This document shows positions 19,175 to 21,951 of a stretch of DNA of 21,951 nt, piece by piece. The translations under genes and the position numbers were made by a program. The stretch comes from a virus. The DNA lies in the IMG/VR virus record IMGVR_UViG_3300010233_000280, positions 319 to 22,269 of that record. One strand, given 5' to 3'. Each line of letters opens with the position of its first letter. Position 1 is the first letter of the stretch. The notes beneath the pieces are model-generated. The model searched no databases. It was given only the letters and a program-made list of their open reading frames with translations, and was not told the DNA's origin.

Positions 19175-21362
19175 TTGCACTACTCACAGGAACTTGCGGA
19201 AGGGCTTGCGGATTTGGGCGCATAAGACCACGATTAATAGCTTGCGTTCTTGCCCAACTGGCCACCTGTGGATCGGGATCACGCAATAATGGACCCAAAA
19301 TTGCCCCAGCTTGATTTTTAGATTCTTGACCCGTCATCGTGCCATGAGACACAGCGACATCAATATCTGCCAAAGCATGTAGAGGCGGTGTAACGCTTGG
19401 AACAGTCGTTAGTGTTTGAGGCGAATTTACTATGGGGTTTATAACATTCCCTACCCAATTTTTATTCTTTGGATCGTATAATTCAGAGGCAGGAATTCCA
19501 TTATTCCTTCCCTCAACAAAAGCCTTATCCATGGCTATTTGGGCAGATGCTATTTGGGAATCCAATCCAGCTGGCTTCATGCTCTGATACGGGCCTTTTA
19601 ATTTTTCAATAACAGCCTTTTCAGAGGCGGCACTCATAATTTTAAGCTGAGGATCTCTTCCCATATAAGATAAAGCATTATCCTGCTGCGCTGTTGTCAA
19701 ACCGTTCTGACCAACATAAGCAGCAAGCTGCTGTGGGCTTGCAATTGTACCGGCATCAATAAGTTGGCGAACTTGACGCAACGGGCCTTCACCGCCAGGA
19801 CCACTGTTGTTTTCTTTAATCCATTTGGGAACCATAGAACGCGCCACATCTGGTTGATAGCGCTGAACATTTAGCCACGCATCACGAACGCCAATAGGAG
19901 CATTATTTAATTGGGCAATATCTGTTATTTTTACAGCATTGTTACCAATGCCATTCACATATTGGCTAACCGTCATATAGTCTGATGAGTCTTGGTTTCT
20001 TTGATCTCCCAAGGCACGCTCAACCTTGCTTCTAATGTTGTTTTCTGCCATGTTCGGGTCAAGGCCATTAGATACTGCAAACTGACGAGCCTGGTTAACG
20101 AGAGTAGGTAAATTATTTACCAAACTTGTAGCCCTGCGAATTGGTGCGTCTGAAGGCGTTGGCTGTGGCAAAGCATTGGTGGGAATAGTAGGTGATGGCG
20201 GCGTAATTGTTGCCTGAGATGGGTTTTGTGTAGCGCCTGGAAGATTCTTAACGGCAGTCTGAGCAGCCGAACTTATAGCGGTAGCGTTATCACCGGAAAA
20301 CTGCTTGCTAACAGCATCAGGAATTGGAACTTCTCCCTGCCTGATTTGTATATTGGCTGGCGTTACCCCTGAAGCTACTTCTTGAGCATGGTTGGCGATC
20401 CCATCTCCCAAAATCGCGTTTATGCCATTATCCATAATTTGGGCGTTCATTTGCGGTTTTAATAGAGATCCTATTTGTGCCTGAACCTCTGGGGACATAT
20501 TGGATTTATGCGCTTGGAAAAAATCATTAGCCGATTGTGGATTTGCCAAAGCCATGTTTTGAATAGCTGTCTTCCAACCATTATTAAGAAGGTTATTAGC
20601 CTCACTTTCTTCCTTGGTTCCCGCAAATTTTTCACTGTTTTGATCATATATTTTTTGCGCCATAACAGGATTTTTATCCGCAACACCACCGATCTGAGCA
20701 ACGGCCCACATACGATCAGCTTGATCAATGCCACCGTGCAGAATCTCCGGCGGTAGATCATTACCATATTTATTCTGATTTTTTTGCGTAATAGCCGATC
20801 TTAAGTCTTCACGAGACTGAATCGCAAGATCACCGTTTCCAGTTGTTGCTGCATTCGCAGCATTATTCTGCGCGGCGACAATTCGACTATCTTGCACGCC
20901 TTCATTGTAAACTTTCATCTGCCTATCAGCTTGTTCGCCAACCTGACCAGATGTGATGCTTTGAAAATGCCGGGAATATTCATCAAAATTTAATTGAGAT
21001 TCTAGTGTCGGCATGTTTTCACGGGTTTGCTGCCGAAGCTGCTCTATCTGCTGCTCAACAATAGGACGCTGCTTCAGAGCATCAGCCCCAGTAAGCCCCA
21101 TATAACCAGTGTCACCTTCCACATTTGGATCACCATGCAATATTTTATTAACTGCATTCATGTACCCAACATTGCCATCATTAGCAGCTACTTGACCGTA
21201 AAATTTACTGGCCTGTGTTGCTCCGGCGCCAAGCTGCTGCTCACCCTGCGCAATCAATCCACCGAACTGCGCTGGAGTCGCGTTAATGCGCTGATAGTCA
21301 TCCGGTGCCTGAACTTGGGCACTGGTATCTGGGACGCCTTCGTTGAAATTAGTTTGGGCCAT
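19164..21362 (-). CDS. Internal virion protein, gp15-like position, 732 aa
   Basis: The protein is Gln/Ala/Asn-rich and largely helical. The region around residues 85-125 (GYMGLTGADALKQRPIVEQQ...LRQQTRENM) and repeated NAA/QSR segments are typical of podovirus internal core proteins. The central part (about 375-400) is Pro/Thr-rich and separates N- and C-terminal helical halves. No enzyme motif is visible. Its place between a gp14-like protein and a giant gp16-like protein gives the best clue: a component of the ejected core channel. The ATG at 21362 lies ten bases after the upstream stop. Confidence 0.72.
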   Translation of the reverse strand: MAQTNFNEGVPDTSAQVQAPDDYQRINATPAQFGGLIAQGEQQLGAGATQASKFYGQVAANDGNVGYMNAVNKILHGDPNVEGDTGYMGLTGADALKQRPIVEQQIEQLRQQTRENMPTLESQLNFDEYSRHFQSITSGQVGEQADRQMKVYNEGVQDSRIVAAQNNAANAATTGNGDLAIQSREDLRSAITQKNQNKYGNDLPPEILHGGIDQADRMWAVAQIGGVADKNPVMAQKIYDQNSEKFAGTKEESEANNLLNNGWKTAIQNMALANPQSANDFFQAHKSNMSPEVQAQIGSLLKPQMNAQIMDNGINAILGDGIANHAQEVASGVTPANIQIRQGEVPIPDAVSKQFSGDNATAISSAAQTAVKNLPGATQNPSQATITPPSPTIPTNALPQPTPSDAPIRRATSLVNNLPTLVNQARQFAVSNGLDPNMAENNIRSKVERALGDQRNQDSSDYMTVSQYVNGIGNNAVKITDIAQLNNAPIGVRDAWLNVQRYQPDVARSMVPKWIKENNSGPGGEGPLRQVRQLIDAGTIASPQQLAAYVGQNGLTTAQQDNALSYMGRDPQLKIMSAASEKAVIEKLKGPYQSMKPAGLDSQIASAQIAMDKAFVEGRNNGIPASELYDPKNKNWVGNVINPIVNSPQTLTTVPSVTPPLHALADIDVAVSHGTMTGQESKNQAGAILGPLLRDPDPQVASWARTQAINRGLMRPNPQALPQVPVSSANGQ

Positions 21363-21371
21363 TATGAATCC

Positions 21372-21950
21372 CTACGCCAATGCCGCTAGAAAGGCTGTAT
21401 CGTCGATAGCCCCAGATCCAGCGCTCGCAGCACCGCCAGCAGCACCGCCAATCCCACTAGCGGCACCGGACCATTTGAACCCAAGTGATGACGCATTACT
21501 CGCCAACGATCCAACAGCACCTAGATCAGCGCCAATAGGGGCCTGAGCAGCTTCGGCACTCTCAAGTCCTGCCTGCGCTGTATAGCCCGTTGCCTGCGTC
21601 TGATACCCATACGCCTGTAACAGAGCTTGGTTCATGACGTTCTGTGTGTTCAGATTATTTGTCTCGCGCTCCGTAGCCAACACTTTTGAAGCAGAACCCG
21701 TATTCGCATCCACACCATTTGCCGAAATGGCAGCCTTAAGGTTAGCCTGTTGCGCTGCGCCCTTAAGGCTAGCACTGGCCGCATTGGCCTCACCAGCCTT
21801 AGCGGCATAGGATGCGTTCTGTTGGGCTATTGTGGCGTTGTTGCGAGAGACTTGGGCTTGATAGTTGGCAGCGTTGGATTGTGCTTGCCCTTGCTCAATC
21901 GCACTTCCAGCAGTTACAGTGGCTCCCACAATGCCCGCAGTTAATGCCAT
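21372..21950 (-). CDS. gp14-like internal virion protein, 192 aa
   Basis: The first ~20 residues are small and hydrophobic (MALTAGIVGATVTAGSAIEQ), followed by an Ala/Gln-rich helical body: NYQAQVSRNNATIAQQNASYAAKAGE, SLKGAAQQANLKAAISANGVDANTGSA and a following ETNNLNTQNVMNQALLQAYGYQTQATGY. This motif order is typical of small internal core/ejection proteins of podoviruses (T7 gp14 position). They sit in the virion near the portal and enter the host envelope during DNA ejection. The gene is complete: its ATG is at 21950-21948, at the very edge of the window. Confidence 0.8.
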   Translation of the reverse strand: MALTAGIVGATVTAGSAIEQGQAQSNAANYQAQVSRNNATIAQQNASYAAKAGEANAASASLKGAAQQANLKAAISANGVDANTGSASKVLATERETNNLNTQNVMNQALLQAYGYQTQATGYTAQAGLESAEAAQAPIGADLGAVGSLASNASSLGFKWSGAASGIGGAAGGAASAGSGAIDDTAFLAALA

Positions 21951-21951
21951 C

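Noticed and set aside
1-21951. CRISPR array
   Set aside because: No regularly spaced direct repeats were seen; the repeats present are inverted ends, target duplications and hairpins.

Overview
The window reads as part of a podovirus-like (T7-type morphology) phage or prophage genome, probably of an alphaproteobacterial host. The phage assignment rests on a set of internal virion proteins, a holin/spanin/endolysin lysis module, an ERF plus YqaJ recombination pair and two phage-encoded tRNAs. The host assignment is weaker. It rests on the style of the o-spanin and of several small early proteins, which recall families common in Alphaproteobacteria. No integrase, terminase, capsid or polymerase gene is inside the window, so temperate versus lytic lifestyle cannot be decided.

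Layout: 1-9611 is read mostly on the plus strand and 9699-21950 entirely on the minus strand, so the two transcription units converge near 9.6 kb. The left part (1-3774) is a dense chain of small early genes, many joined by ATGA or TGATG overlaps. It is broken by an IS200/IS605-family, IS1341-type element (about 3861-5141) carrying an intact-looking TnpB and a putative omega-RNA. Next come a promoter with a palindromic operator, the ERF single-strand annealing protein and the YqaJ exonuclease (a Red-like pair), and a third gene of that operon that is split by a second insertion.

That second insertion is the most notable object here. Positions 6931-8731 (1801 bp) have perfect 20-bp terminal inverted repeats and are flanked by a perfect 8-bp direct repeat, CAATGCTC. 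Removing the element and one repeat copy restores an in-frame 112-codon gene whose stop abuts a tRNA-Gln. The element has no transposase. It carries three passenger genes (a small helical protein, a basic KGG-type protein and a predicted winged-helix protein) with their own promoter/operator-like sequences, and a noncoding stretch of back-to-back hairpins ending in a tRNA-like fold. It looks like a mobile insertion cassette moved in trans by an unseen transposase.

The junction holds tRNA-Gln(TTG), a small minus-strand gene, a small plus-strand gene, tRNA-Tyr(GTA) and terminator hairpins.

The minus-strand late module, in transcription order, encodes a gp14-like internal virion protein, a 732-aa virion protein, a 1918-aa polyvalent/ejection protein with an HETGH zincin motif, a 46-aa basic peptide, a tail-fibre-like protein with an apparent Sec signal peptide, two small unknown proteins, nested i-spanin/o-spanin genes, a holin-like protein, a one-TM protein and a GH24 endolysin. 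This order resembles the gp14-gp15-gp16-fibre-lysis order of T7-like phages.
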